In this document: positions 1 through 9,493 of the stretch, piece by piece
Layout: every line of letters starts with the position of its first letter
How positions within the stretch are numbered: the stretch's first letter is position 1
Origin: an uncultured Bacteroidota bacterium
Lineage (GTDB): Bacteria > Bacteroidota > Bacteroidia > B-17B0 > Aurantibacillaceae
Length of the DNA stretch: 64,000 bases
NCBI GenBank assembly: GCA_903893815.1
Contig: CAITNS010000016.1
Span: 85,698-149,697, forward strand
Direction of reading: 5' to 3'
Position numbers and translations under genes: made by a program
The notes under the pieces: generated by a model
Databases searched by the model: none
What the model was told of the DNA's origin: nothing
Seen by the model: the letters and a program-made list of their open reading frames with translations, nothing else

Positions 1-1049
1 TCAATAATATCAAACACTCTATCGGTTGCACCAAGTGCACGTTGTATGGATGCCAACTGCTCAGGTAAGCCACCTAACGACGCTGCCACAAAAAATGAAA
101 GCATCATAAAAATACCGAAATTTTCAGGGCTCAATAAAGGTTTGCCGTCTGGTCCAATTTGATTGAGCAGTAATAACATTTGGTATAAAATAAAAAAGAT
201 AGAGCCAAACACACACATAATAATAAAGGCAAAAAACGCGCCTCTCATCACACCATATTGAACTCCAAATCTTCTAATTTCATTGGTTACTTTGTCATAT
301 TTGCTAATTTCTAATTGTTCGTTCGTAAATGCTTTAACGCTTGTAATGCCTGTTAATGCTTCTGAGACAATAATTCCCGACTCGGAAATTTTATCTTGAA
401 ATCCTTTTGAGTATTTACGAATTTTTCGTCCGTATATAATAGCAATGATCGTAATTGGTGGAATGATTGCTAGAAACCATTTGGCTACGTCCCAACCCGT
501 ATAGTATACCAATAAAACTAATCCTCCTGTTCCAACAATTGTTTGACGAATCACTTCGGCAATGTTAACCGCAAAAGCATCTGATATAACATTAATATCA
601 GTGGCTACTCTACTACTTAAATCGGCTACTTGATTTTTTGAGAAAAAACTCATTGGCATTTTTACCAATTTATTAAAAGTATCTGTTCTCAAGCCTTTTA
701 ATATATTTTCGGTAACAATTGAAAAAGTATATACTCGACCAAAAGATACTAATCCTTGAATAATCAATAATACAAAAAGCTCAATACCTGTTCCAGAAAC
801 AGCGTCTTTAAAAAGACTAGGCGCCATGGTAGTTTGTCCTAAATATCCAAACATTTTACCAGCCATAATTGGGAAATACAAGCCAACAATAGCCGTTGCT
901 AAAACAAAAAACATCCCTAATACAAAAATCCACTTACTTTTTCCCAAATATTTGAACAAACGGAACGATTTTTTGAAATTTGCTGCGGATAGTTTTGCCT
1001 TTGGAATATCGTCTTTTGCTTTGTGCTTTACACTAGTACCTTTTGCCAT
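1..1049 (-). CDS. ABC exporter half-transporter, membrane domain (partial)
   Basis: This is the N-terminal ~350 residues of an MsbA-like ABC exporter; the ATP-binding domain lies beyond the window edge. Translation from ATG at 1049 gives MAKGTSVKHKAK, a charged linker, then hydrophobic helices (for example WIFVLGMFFVLATAIVGLYF) and the conserved coupling stretch MSFFSKNQVADLSSRVATDI typical of type IV ABC transmembrane domains. It probably exports a lipid, peptide or drug, but the substrate cannot be read from this part. A TACATTTG element (1076-1069 on the minus strand) fits the Bacteroidota -7 consensus about 20 nt before the start. The gene diverges from rpmH. The family call is firm and the substrate is unknown. 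Confidence 0.85.
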   Translation of the reverse strand, partial: MAKGTSVKHKAKDDIPKAKLSAANFKKSFRLFKYLGKSKWIFVLGMFFVLATAIVGLYFPIMAGKMFGYLGQTTMAPSLFKDAVSGTGIELFVLLIIQGLVSFGRVYTFSIVTENILKGLRTDTFNKLVKMPMSFFSKNQVADLSSRVATDINVISDAFAVNIAEVIRQTIVGTGGLVLLVYYTGWDVAKWFLAIIPPITIIAIIYGRKIRKYSKGFQDKISESGIIVSEALTGITSVKAFTNEQLEISKYDKVTNEIRRFGVQYGVMRGAFFAFIIMCVFGSIFFILYQMLLLLNQIGPDGKPLLSPENFGIFMMLSFFVAASLGGLPEQLASIQRALGATDRVFDII

Positions 1050-1137
1050 TTTGCGGAAATTTAGAGTGCAAATGTACAGTTTTAGGACGGCTAAAACCGA
1101 AAATAATAGCTATTTTAAGGTTAAATTTGGTAAAAAA

Positions 1138-1168
1138 TTTGCCACATAATAAAAATCCATTATATTTG
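1138..1168 (+). promoter_or_regulatory. Bacteroidota-type promoter of rpmH
   Basis: TTTG at 1138-1141 and TATATTTG at 1161-1168 are separated by 19 nt. This matches the TTTG / TAnnTTTG consensus of the Bacteroidota primary sigma factor. The predicted transcript starts about 35-40 nt before the rpmH ATG. Confidence 0.6.
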
Positions 1169-1211
1169 CAGTCCAATTTTGAAAAACTTATAACATTTAA
1201 ATACTAATACC

Positions 1212-1367
1212 ATGAAACGCACTTTCCAACCATCGCAACGTAAAAGAAGAAACAAACACGGATTTCGTGAGCGTATGGCTTCTGCAAATGGCCGTAGAGT
1301 TATTGCTAGTCGCAGAGCTAAAGGTCGTAAAAAATTAACTGTATCAAGCGAAAAAACGCATAAATAA
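1212..1367 (+). CDS. rpmH: 50S ribosomal protein L34
   Basis: A 51-residue, highly basic protein that begins [20 protein letters not shown] and continues through [20 protein letters not shown]. This is the diagnostic L34 sequence over its whole length. L34 is a component of the large ribosomal subunit. The ATG at 1212 follows a consensus promoter (1138-1168), and a strong hairpin terminator (1403-1433) follows the gene, so it appears to be transcribed alone. In many bacteria rpmH sits near dnaA and rnpA; here its neighbours are an ABC exporter and a chitinase-like gene. The identification is essentially certain. Confidence 0.98.
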   Translation: MKRTFQPSQRKRRNKHGFRERMASANGRRVIASRRAKGRKKLTVSSEKTHK

Positions 1368-1402
1368 TAGCTTTTCTAAAGCAATTTAGTATCTTTTTAA
1401 CA

Positions 1403-1433
1403 AAGCTGCCTGTATTTACGGGCGGCTTTTTTA
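1403..1433 (+). terminator. Rho-independent terminator after rpmH
   Basis: AAGCTGCC (1403-1410) pairs with GGCGGCTT (1421-1428) with one G-U pair and a 10-nt loop, followed by a T-rich tail. Confidence 0.75.
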
Positions 1434-1461
1434 TTATATTCGGGCTTCAAAATGTTCAATA

Positions 1462-4400
1462 ATGAAAAAAATTCTACTTCTTCTATCATTCATTTCTCTA
1501 AAATTTTTAGCTCAACAACAATCTACTATTCAAGAGCAAAGTAATTACTATAAAAACTATTCTTTTTCAAAAGACAGTCAATGGGATAGTTTAAACACCA
1601 TTGAAAACGGAACCGTTTATCAAGCAAATTCAAATCAACAAAAAACAACAAGCTGCACTTTAAACAAAAAAGTATATGGCTGGCATCCATATTGGGTAGG
1701 TTCTGTTTACACAAACTATGATTGGAGCATGCTCAGCGACTTTTGTTATTTTGATTATGCGGTTAGTCCAACAACAGGTAATAATACAAATGCTTCTTTC
1801 GCCTGGGCAACTAGTGCAGCTGTTACTGCAGCAATTAGTAATAGCGTAAACGTTCATTTTTGCGCTACCTTATTTGGCAGCCATTCTACCTTTTGGGCAA
1901 GCTCAGCAGCTCAACAAACGTTTATTACCAATGCCATTAACTTATTAAATTCTCGTCCGGGTAGTAACGGTATTAATATTGATTTTGAAGGGATGGGCTC
2001 GAGCGATAAAGTGCCTTTTACAGCATTTATGACAAGTCTTTGTAATCAGGTACATGCAGCTAATCCAAATTATAAAGTAACTATGGCTTTGTATGCTGTT
2101 GAATGGGGCAATAACACCTTTGATATAGCTGCACTAAATCCACTAGTAGATAATTTTATTATTATGGGGTACGATTATTATTATTCAGGCTCAACTACTG
2201 CTGGTCCTGAAGCGCCCTTGTATAATTTTCAAACCACTTACAATTACACTTTAGCAAAATCAATTACTCATTATTTAAATAAAGGCGCCACTAAAAGTAA
2301 ATTGCTTTTAGGGTTACCTTGGTATGGCAGAGAATGGGAAACAGTAGCGAGTACAGCTCCTTCAGCAACAACAGGTGGCTTTACCTCTTCGCGAACTTAT
2401 GCTTACGTAAAAAATAATGCGGCTACTTACTCTCTGGCAAATAAAAATTTTGAAAATAACAGTTTTGAAAATTACTATTCATTTCAAAATACTGGGAATT
2501 GGCGACAATGTTGGATAGATGATAATTATAGCTACAGTCGTAAATTTGATTTAGTAAACCAACGTGGCATTGGCGGCATTGGCATTTGGGCATTAGGCTA
2601 TGATGATGGTTATTCTGATTTATGGAACTTAATAAAAGATAAATTTTCGACATGTGCTACCGTTGCTTGTACTGATAGTATTTACGATATGGGTGGGCCG
2701 AACAGAAATTATTATGATAACGAAAATTATGTTTATACCATTGCTCCTGCAGGTGCGAGTTCGGTAAAACTAAATTTCAGTTACGCTGTTACTGAAGCAA
2801 ATTACGACACTTTATTTATTTACAATGGTAACTCAACTTCCTCAGCAACACTTGGCGTATATACAGGAACATTGAATTCAACGTTTACGTTAACGTCTAC
2901 CTCTCCTGCTGTAACTATTCGTTTTAAATCGGATGGAGGAACTGTGCAATCTGGCTTTAAAGCAATTTGGACATGCATACAAGATAACACAAATCCAACA
3001 ACACAAATAACAACACCAAATAATTGGATTACTCAAAGCTTTACAGCTACTTACACTGATGCTGATAATGTTGGAGGGAGTGGCATTGAAAAAAGTTTTT
3101 ACCAACCAAGTTATTTTAATGGAATTGAGTGGAGAGCTAATGGCGCAAGAGGTTTTTTTAATGACGATTTTAGTGGAAGCACTATACATCCAGAATGGAC
3201 AAGCTCTGTAGGAACTTGGAGTATCAATGCAGGAGCTTTAATACAAACCGACGAAACAAATGCAAATACAAACATTTATGCTGCCGTCACTCAAAGTTTA
3301 TCTAATCGTTATTTATACTGCTTTAAGGGAACCATTACTGGAGGTAATACAAACCGTAGAGCAGGCATTTACATTGCTTGTGACAATCCATCACAAACTC
3401 AGCGTGGAAACAGTTATATGATTTGGTTTAGACCAGATCAAAGTGCTGTTGAGTTTTACAAATCAGTTGCAAATACTATTGGTTTACCAACCTACTCAGC
3501 TAGCATCAATATTAATGCAGGAACAACTTATGATTACAAAATATCATACGATAGAATTACAGGAGAAATAAAAGTTTGGCAAAACAATGTGTTTATTGCA
3601 TCTTGGACAGACACTTCACCTCATGCAACAGGAACATCTGTATCTTTTAGAAGCGGTAACAGTACTTTTAGAATAGATGATTTTAAAATATTCCGTTCAA
3701 GAGCTGTATCTACTTCCATTTTAGTTGGGGCAGCCAATACAAACGATCTTCGTAACGAAAATATTTCGCCGAACATATACGGCGGAAATATTAGTAGTAT
3801 TACAAAAGATAATGCCAATAATCTTTCAGCTATTAGCAATCAATATATTGATATCGACTGGACTAAACCAACTGCCTCATCTATTATTAAAGATGGAACT
3901 GCAAATGACATTGATACAACTTATGTTGGAACGCAATTAGATTTGAATTATACAATGGCAGAAGATACTAACTCGGGAGTTGCTTCGTATTATTATGCCA
4001 TTGGCACAACGGCAGCTTCTCAAAATATTACTTCTTGGACCTTAAACAACTTGAACTTATCAGCTACCAAAACAGGATTGAACTTAGTAAATAACCAAAA
4101 GTATTACATTATGGTAAAAGCTATAAATAATGCTGGTTTAGTAAGCGATAGTACAGTAAGTGACGGTGTAATATACCTTATGTCAACTGGTATAGAAGAA
4201 AATAATGCACTAAACGAATTATCTATATATCCAAACCCTGCTAACGACAAAGCAACTATTAGTTTACTAAGTTCATCTAATGAAACTATAAATTATACGC
4301 TATATGATGCACAAGGAAAACTAATTGAAGAAAAAGTACTATACATACATTCAGGAATAAATACTTTGGAAATAAGCGTTCATCAGCTACAAATAAGTAA

Positions 4401-4467
4401 AGGCATTTATTTTATTAAACTAGTTTTAGAAGGCAAATCAATTACTAAGAAATTAGTTATTGAGTAA
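1462..4467 (+). CDS. Secreted GH18 chitinase-like protein with CUB domain and T9SS type A sorting signal
   Basis: A 1001-residue secreted hydrolase. A signal peptide (1-18) precedes a GH18 barrel at about 70-395, which starts YGWHPYWVG. Strand 4 carries INIDFEGM (171-178), a degenerate DxxDxDxE motif keeping D174 and the catalytic acid E176. MGYDYYYSG (235-243) and GGIGIWALGYDDG (371-383) are typical strand 6 and 8 motifs. A CUB-like domain follows at about 404-503 (YDTLFIYNG), then a LamG-like beta-sandwich, an Ig/Fn3-like region, and a C-terminal type A sorting domain (ELSIYPNPANDKATI). Family knowledge says GH18 enzymes cut beta-1,4 GlcNAc polymers, so chitin or a related N-acetylated glycan is the likely substrate. 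The enzyme should be exported by T9SS and attached to the surface or released. The stop codon overlaps a possible ATG (TAATG) of an uncertain 52-codon frame. Confidence 0.88.
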   Translation: MKKILLLLSFISLKFLAQQQSTIQEQSNYYKNYSFSKDSQWDSLNTIENGTVYQANSNQQKTTSCTLNKKVYGWHPYWVGSVYTNYDWSMLSDFCYFDYAVSPTTGNNTNASFAWATSAAVTAAISNSVNVHFCATLFGSHSTFWASSAAQQTFITNAINLLNSRPGSNGINIDFEGMGSSDKVPFTAFMTSLCNQVHAANPNYKVTMALYAVEWGNNTFDIAALNPLVDNFIIMGYDYYYSGSTTAGPEAPLYNFQTTYNYTLAKSITHYLNKGATKSKLLLGLPWYGREWETVASTAPSATTGGFTSSRTYAYVKNNAATYSLANKNFENNSFENYYSFQNTGNWRQCWIDDNYSYSRKFDLVNQRGIGGIGIWALGYDDGYSDLWNLIKDKFSTCATVACTDSIYDMGGPNRNYYDNENYVYTIAPAGASSVKLNFSYAVTEANYDTLFIYNGNSTSSATLGVYTGTLNSTFTLTSTSPAVTIRFKSDGGTVQSGFKAIWTCIQDNTNPTTQITTPNNWITQSFTATYTDADNVGGSGIEKSFYQPSYFNGIEWRANGARGFFNDDFSGSTIHPEWTSSVGTWSINAGALIQTDETNANTNIYAAVTQSLSNRYLYCFKGTITGGNTNRRAGIYIACDNPSQTQRGNSYMIWFRPDQSAVEFYKSVANTIGLPTYSASININAGTTYDYKISYDRITGEIKVWQNNVFIASWTDTSPHATGTSVSFRSGNSTFRIDDFKIFRSRAVSTSILVGAANTNDLRNENISPNIYGGNISSITKDNANNLSAISNQYIDIDWTKPTASSIIKDGTANDIDTTYVGTQLDLNYTMAEDTNSGVASYYYAIGTTAASQNITSWTLNNLNLSATKTGLNLVNNQKYYIMVKAINNAGLVSDSTVSDGVIYLMSTGIEENNALNELSIYPNPANDKATISLLSSSNETINYTLYDAQGKLIEEKVLYIHSGINTLEISVHQLQISKGIYFIKLVLEGKSITKKLVIE

Positions 4468-4540
4468 TGTTGTTGCTTATTTTAGCTGCTGGTAAAAGAA
4501 ATCACAACACATCATATAAAGAATATCCTGAATGGGCAAC

Positions 4541-5785
4541 CTACTTAGCTTTTGTAGTATTAACATTTGAAGTATACTTGCTTTGGAAAGCTAAAAGAAA
4601 CAACAATCCGAAAAACAAAAAATAATAAACTCCCATTTGTCGTTCAAGTATCGATTCTGTAAACATAACTAAAACAGAAGAACATATATAAATAAATCCT
4701 AAAGGAAAGTTTTTGAGTTTTTTATAGATCATAGCTAATAAACCTAAAAACAATAATATCACGCCTACACCGTAGTTAATTCCGAGAGTTAAAAACTGAT
4801 TGTGAGAATTAAAGTGAAAAAAATATCCTTTATAAAAGTTCACCATTAAATAACTTGAATCAATAATTTTTTGCGTGTTTCGTGCACCAACTCCAAAATA
4901 AATATCGTTTAAAAACAGATTTTTACTGCAATTAAAAATCACATTTCTTTCTAAAAGTGTATTATTAATTGTTGGCTGAAAAAAATAATTTGGTATTTCC
5001 AAAAGGCGATTTCTAAGCGAAGGGATAAGAAAAGAAATGCCTACAACAAAAACAAATGAGCATCCGTAAATAAACATTAATTGCTTCCTACTACTCACTT
5101 TTTTATAGCCAATCCATATCAGCCCAAGAATCAATATAATCAAAGGCATTTTTGAAGCAATGACAATATTTAATCCTATAATAAAAAATAGTGATATACT
5201 TAAAATCCATTTTAAATTTTTAGAGTATTTATCAAAATAATAAATAATCCATAATGAAGCAGTTGTACTAAATAACCCATAATAAATAGGATGTTGGCTT
5301 GACATTTCTTCAAATGATCTCCTGAACTCAAAAGCACCATTTTGGTAGGCTACTTCCGAAAATACATTACCCCAAAACAATAAGTTTAAAACTGTCATAA
5401 ATGAAAGTATAGCTACCGAACTTATAAAACAATTTACGGCCTGTTTAATTTCGAGTTTCGAATTCAAACAGGCACTCAAATAAAAAACAATTGGGGCAGC
5501 GAAAAACAATAGCTTTTTTTCCAATTCAAAACGAATAACCTGGTTATTGGGGTATAACAAAAATTCAATGAGATACGGGACAAAAGGCAAGATGAACAAA
5601 GCATACAATTTAAAAATAGAAAAATTAAACTTTGGTTTTTCTCTATAATAAAATAATAAGGTAAAAATCGTAAAACATATAAAAAAAATATTGATAAACT
5701 TTATTGAAACAACTGGAAAAGTAAATAAAGCAAGAAACATTACTTGCCTTAATTTTTCAATATTCTCTTTTTTTACCAAAATCAT
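4541..5785 (-). CDS. O-antigen ligase / Wzy-like polysaccharide membrane protein
   Basis: A 414-residue integral membrane protein with about ten hydrophobic helices spread over its length. It has a long extracytoplasmic loop followed by NSHNQFLTLGINYGVGVILL, which resembles the H-x-N region of the Wzy_C/WaaL (O-antigen ligase) family. Such proteins polymerise O-units or transfer the finished glycan to a lipid acceptor in the periplasm. Its ATG overlaps the stop codon of the upstream glycosyltransferase (ATGA), which indicates translational coupling. The export route at this locus is an ABC transporter, so ligation is a more natural role than Wzy-type polymerisation, but that is inference. The last helix is close to the C-terminus, as is usual. 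Confidence 0.75.
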   Translation of the reverse strand: MILVKKENIEKLRQVMFLALFTFPVVSIKFINIFFICFTIFTLLFYYREKPKFNFSIFKLYALFILPFVPYLIEFLLYPNNQVIRFELEKKLLFFAAPIVFYLSACLNSKLEIKQAVNCFISSVAILSFMTVLNLLFWGNVFSEVAYQNGAFEFRRSFEEMSSQHPIYYGLFSTTASLWIIYYFDKYSKNLKWILSISLFFIIGLNIVIASKMPLIILILGLIWIGYKKVSSRKQLMFIYGCSFVFVVGISFLIPSLRNRLLEIPNYFFQPTINNTLLERNVIFNCSKNLFLNDIYFGVGARNTQKIIDSSYLMVNFYKGYFFHFNSHNQFLTLGINYGVGVILLFLGLLAMIYKKLKNFPLGFIYICSSVLVMFTESILERQMGVYYFLFFGLLFLLAFQSKYTSNVNTTKAK

Positions 5786-6891
5786 TTACTACAAAAAGAT
5801 TTATATGTTTCCTCTACAAATGAGGTAAACTCATTACGAAATCTACTTTTATCAAAACGAGTTGTATTTTTTATAAAATCTGCTTCATGATAAACTTTCT
5901 TTTGAGTCTCAAATGATTCGATAGCTTTTTCTAAGTCATTAACAGTTTGTTTTTCAAAAAAACAACCAACACTTTCATTTACTGTCTCTTTATAACCTCC
6001 CATTTGAGGCACAATGATGGGTGTGCCACAGGATTGCGCTTCCACAACTGTTATTCCGAAATCTTCGTTAGCATTTGCAATAAAAGCCTTAGCATTTTTA
6101 ATTTTTTCTCTCAAATCATCCGTGCTGATGTAGCCCAATATTTGGACATTTGGAGTGGCTATTTTACTAAGTTTTTTTCGATTTGGTCCATCTCCAGCAA
6201 CAATAAGCTGTAAATGTGGGAATTTAGAAAAGGCTTTTATGATTTGTTCCGTTTTTTTATAAGCCACTAAGCGAGAAACCGTAAAATAATAATTTGCTTT
6301 TTTTGCTGTTATTTCAAAACTCGAGACATCTACTGGAGGATAAATAACAATAGCTTCTCTATTGTAATTCTTTTCGATTCTATTTTTTACATTGATGGAA
6401 TTAGCCACAAAAAAATCAACTCGTGAATTTGATTTCAAATCCCACTTCTGAAGTCTATTTAAAAAATAATTAAAAATCATTTTCGAAAAGGAATTCTTCA
6501 TTACACTCAAATAATCTTGCCTCAGATCCCAAGCATAACGCATTGGGCTGTGACAATAACAAATATGCAATTGCGACTTTGTTTTTTGAATCCCTTTAGC
6601 AACAGAACTAGATGAAGAAATAATCAAATCATATTTTGACAAATCAAGACTTTCTATAGCCCTAGGAAATAATGGAAATAAAAATCTATAAAATTTTTTA
6701 GAAAAAGGAATATTTTGAATAAAGCTAGTTTTTGCTATTTTACCTAAAAGATACTTTTCTCTTTTGTGTTCGTCATAAAAGTCAATTAAACTAAACACAT
6801 CAGCTTCCGGATAACACACTAAAATTTCACGCACCACCTTCTCAGCTCCGCCAATGTCATTAAACCAATCGTGTACTAACGCTACCTTCAA
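5782..6891 (-). CDS. Family 4 glycosyltransferase (WbaZ-like)
   Basis: A 369-residue cytoplasmic GT-B fold glycosyltransferase. The start MKVALVHDWFNDIGGAEKVV is the acceptor-side Rossmann loop typical of GT4. The segment CYCHSPMRYAWDLRQDYL is characteristic of the mannosyltransferase-like WbaZ subgroup. The donor-site motif is EDFGITVVEAQSCGTPIIV (an E-x7-E type motif) in the C-terminal half. It would add one sugar, perhaps mannose, to the growing surface glycan; the sugar cannot be fixed from sequence. It lies 3 nt downstream of another GT4 gene and overlaps the O-antigen-ligase-like gene by 4 nt, so the three form one leftward operon. Confidence 0.85.
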   Translation of the reverse strand: MKVALVHDWFNDIGGAEKVVREILVCYPEADVFSLIDFYDEHKREKYLLGKIAKTSFIQNIPFSKKFYRFLFPLFPRAIESLDLSKYDLIISSSSSVAKGIQKTKSQLHICYCHSPMRYAWDLRQDYLSVMKNSFSKMIFNYFLNRLQKWDLKSNSRVDFFVANSINVKNRIEKNYNREAIVIYPPVDVSSFEITAKKANYYFTVSRLVAYKKTEQIIKAFSKFPHLQLIVAGDGPNRKKLSKIATPNVQILGYISTDDLREKIKNAKAFIANANEDFGITVVEAQSCGTPIIVPQMGGYKETVNESVGCFFEKQTVNDLEKAIESFETQKKVYHEADFIKNTTRFDKSRFRNEFTSFVEETYKSFCSK

Positions 6892-6894
6892 TTT

Positions 6895-7929
6895 CTACAA
6901 TTCTTGCAAAGTTTTTAAAATTAAAGAAACCGATTCATCAAAACTATATTTTCGCGTAAGTTTTTCAACATCTAAATCTGATATTGTTGCAGTATGCAGC
7001 CTTTGTAAAGCATGAATAAAATCGGATGGATTAGATGTACTAAAATAAATAGGTAAATTCTCAAACGATTCCTGAAACACTAATAAATCAGAACAAATAA
7101 CAGGTGTTTTCAAACATAAACTTTCCAAAACAGGAATTCCAAAACCCTCATATAAAGACGGGTATACAAGCGCCTTCGCGTATTTAATAAAAGAGTAATA
7201 TTGGGCTTCGGTGGTGTAGTTATGATAAATAATAGAAGGATGCACTCTTTTTGGAACTGAGTTAAAAACTGTTTGATCGCTATTTAAAATAACGAGTTTA
7301 AAACCAAGCTTTTCTATCTCATTAATATGCTTCAAAACACCAGTCGTATTTTTACGAGGGTTATTCCCTCCAAGGAGTAAAATATAATTTTCCTGTATTT
7401 GTCGATTATCAATTTGAATATTAGTATTTAACCCATTTGGAATAATCTTTATATTCTCACTATCAATTTTGTAATGAGAAATAATTTCTTGTCTAGAAAA
7501 TTCTGAAACAGTGAAAATTACTCTTGCAGACTTTGCAATTCTTGGAATCAAAAAACGATACCACTGTCTAAATCCTAGCGAAAACCACTTAAACCCTTTT
7601 TGCTCACAAGCTAAATCATGAATCGTAACAATTTGATGAATTGCAAATAAAGGAGCTGAATTGCAAAAATTAATTAAAATACTATTCGATTGCCTATTGA
7701 CATACAAGGGCAAACTCCATTGTTCCCAAAAACTACTATTTGAAAAGAACCCAATTTTTTTAGTATTAAAACCATCAAATAGCAGATTAGATTTGGGCGT
7801 TAAAACCTCAAACGGAATATTTCGCCTTTTCATAGCCTCTATCATCCCGAGTGCGTATGCCTGTACCCCCGTTTTTTGCTGGGTTAAGAACTTGCCATTG
7901 ATGTATATTTTACTGATAGACACAAACAT
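6895..7929 (-). CDS. Family 4 glycosyltransferase
   Basis: A 344-residue GT-B glycosyltransferase. The N-terminus carries KIYINGKFLTQQKTGVQAYA, a typical GT4 opening in which the gly-rich loop contacts the acceptor. The C-terminal half carries YEGFGIPVLESLCLKTPVIC, the donor-binding E-x7-E motif. It probably transfers a hexose or deoxyhexose to the polysaccharide repeat on the cytoplasmic face. It is the first gene of the leftward three-gene operon and is divergent from the ABC-2 permease gene with 68 nt between the starts, so both arms of the locus may share a regulatory region. The sugar specificity is unknown. Confidence 0.85.
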   Translation of the reverse strand: MFVSISKIYINGKFLTQQKTGVQAYALGMIEAMKRRNIPFEVLTPKSNLLFDGFNTKKIGFFSNSSFWEQWSLPLYVNRQSNSILINFCNSAPLFAIHQIVTIHDLACEQKGFKWFSLGFRQWYRFLIPRIAKSARVIFTVSEFSRQEIISHYKIDSENIKIIPNGLNTNIQIDNRQIQENYILLLGGNNPRKNTTGVLKHINEIEKLGFKLVILNSDQTVFNSVPKRVHPSIIYHNYTTEAQYYSFIKYAKALVYPSLYEGFGIPVLESLCLKTPVICSDLLVFQESFENLPIYFSTSNPSDFIHALQRLHTATISDLDVEKLTRKYSFDESVSLILKTLQEL

Positions 7930-7997
7930 AAATATAGATAAAAAAGCCCTTCAAAAATCAAAAAATATGGTCAAAAAAGGCTATTTTCGCTTAATTC

Positions 7998-8753
7998 ATG
8001 AAAAACACAAAAGGATATACTTTATATTTTTTAGTATATAAGAACTTACAGTTAAAATACAAGCATTCATTGCTTGGTTTTGTTTGGAGTTTTATACACC
8101 CATTATTTTATTTATTGATTTTTAATTTTGTCTTTTCTAAGGCCTTTTCGGAAATCGAAAACTATTCACTATTTGTGTTAAGTGGTTTAATATTTTGGGT
8201 TTACTTTTCGGGAAGTTGCAATCAATTGTCTCAAACATTTATTAAAAACACTCATCTCATTAAATCTCTTCAAGTAAAAAAAATATTATACCCCATCTCC
8301 GAACAATTAACAGAACTTGTTAGTTTTTTAGCAGGCTTTATATTATTTATTGGCTTAATGGTTTATTTGAACTTAAATGTGAATATCACCATCCTTTATA
8401 TTATTCCAATTATAATTCTGTTTTCTATTTTCACATTTTCAGTTGGTTTAATTCTTGGTTCATTGAATGTTTTTTTTAGAGACATTGGTATTTTATGGAA
8501 CACACTTAATCCTGCGCTATTCTACTTAACACCTATTGCTTATGCAATCGATATTATTCCTCAAGAATACTCCTTTTATTTTAAATTCAATCCGCTTTAC
8601 CACTTTCTATATATTATTCGAAATGTCTTACATCAAGGATGTGCGCCTGAATTTTATCACAGCCTATTTTGTTTAATTATTACTCTTATAACGGTAATAA
8701 TAAGTGCTTATATTTATAAGAAAACCAAAAACGGCTTTATCTCCAATTTATAA
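7998..8753 (+). CDS. ABC-2 type polysaccharide export permease (Wzm/TagG-like)
   Basis: A 251-residue inner-membrane permease with about six transmembrane helices. The opening LYFLVYKNLQLKYKHSLLGFVWSFIHP is the amphipathic interface helix and first helix pattern of Wzm/TagG permeases. NVFFRDIGILWNTLNPALFYLTPIAYAID is the conserved mid-region. It forms the channel that moves a lipid-linked polysaccharide from cytoplasm to periplasm. The stop codon overlaps the ATG of the ATPase gene (TAATG), consistent with co-translation of the two halves of one transporter. The length fits the family. Confidence 0.9.
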   Translation: MKNTKGYTLYFLVYKNLQLKYKHSLLGFVWSFIHPLFYLLIFNFVFSKAFSEIENYSLFVLSGLIFWVYFSGSCNQLSQTFIKNTHLIKSLQVKKILYPISEQLTELVSFLAGFILFIGLMVYLNLNVNITILYIIPIIILFSIFTFSVGLILGSLNVFFRDIGILWNTLNPALFYLTPIAYAIDIIPQEYSFYFKFNPLYHFLYIIRNVLHQGCAPEFYHSLFCLIITLITVIISAYIYKKTKNGFISNL

Positions 8754-9493
8754 TGAAAGAAATTGCAATAGAATTAAATAATGTTTGCGTTAGTTATCTC
8801 CATAACCGACGCGGCATTTATTCTATTAAAGATTTTGTTTTAAAAGGAGGGATATTTTCACCATTCGAATATAAATCTGTATTACACAATATCAATCTAA
8901 CCGTTTATAAGGGAGAATCTTTAGGAATACTCGGCAGAAATGGAGAAGGCAAAAGCACTTTACTAAGAACTATAGCAGGTATTATTACTCCAACATCGGG
9001 TACCTGTAAAGTTCATATAGAAATATCTCCTTTACTAGCTTTAGGCGCAGGCTTAGAATTAGAACTCACTGGAATTGAAAATATAAAGATATATAATGCC
9101 CTTAGTGGAAATTTTAATAAAAAAACAATCTCCTCAGTTATTGATAACGTTGCAAATTTTTCTGAATTATCGATGGAACAATTGCAAATGCCAACAAAAA
9201 TGTATTCCACTGGTATGTTAGCGCGTTTAGCGTTTAGCAGTGTTGTAACGTCTCAACCGGATTTAATGATGATTGATGAAGTAATGGCAGTTGGCGACAA
9301 AGGCTTTCAAGAAAAATGTAAAAAAAGAATACACGAAATAAAACAAGCAGGCGCCACTATACTATTTGTTTCACATAATCCAGATGAAATATTGGAAATA
9401 TGCGAACGAGGAATTTGCTTAGAACACGGTAAAATAAGTTATGATGGAACTTCTGCAGAAGCTTCAAAAACGTATTTAAAATTATTTAATTAA
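8753..9493 (+). CDS. Polysaccharide export ABC ATPase (Wzt/TagH-like)
   Basis: A 246-residue ATPase that powers the neighbouring permease. Walker A is GRNGEGKST (61-69), the signature is YSTGMLARLAF (151-161), Walker B is LMMIDE (171-176) and the switch histidine is H208. The relaxed signature (STGM instead of LSGG) is normal for the Wzt/TagH/KpsT group. The protein ends soon after the nucleotide-binding domain, so the C-terminal glycan-recognition domain found in E. coli O8/O9a Wzt is absent. Terminal-modification sensing by that domain is therefore not expected here. It is translationally coupled at both ends through TAATG overlaps. Confidence 0.92.
   Translation: MKEIAIELNNVCVSYLHNRRGIYSIKDFVLKGGIFSPFEYKSVLHNINLTVYKGESLGILGRNGEGKSTLLRTIAGIITPTSGTCKVHIEISPLLALGAGLELELTGIENIKIYNALSGNFNKKTISSVIDNVANFSELSMEQLQMPTKMYSTGMLARLAFSSVVTSQPDLMMIDEVMAVGDKGFQEKCKKRIHEIKQAGATILFVSHNPDEILEICERGICLEHGKISYDGTSAEASKTYLKLFN

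Noticed and set aside
826..1149. Open frame of 107 codons on the plus strand at the ABC exporter start
   Set aside because: It is antisense to a well-supported ABC exporter N-terminus and has no recognisable features.
2890..3189. Open frame of 99 codons on the minus strand within the chitinase-like gene
   Set aside because: It is antisense to the CUB and linker region, with a cysteine-rich composition caused by the opposite strand; there is no independent support.
7661..8041. Open frame of 126 codons spanning the divergent polysaccharide promoters
   Set aside because: It overlaps the GT4 gene antisense and the permease start; both flanking genes are well supported and this frame is not protein-like.
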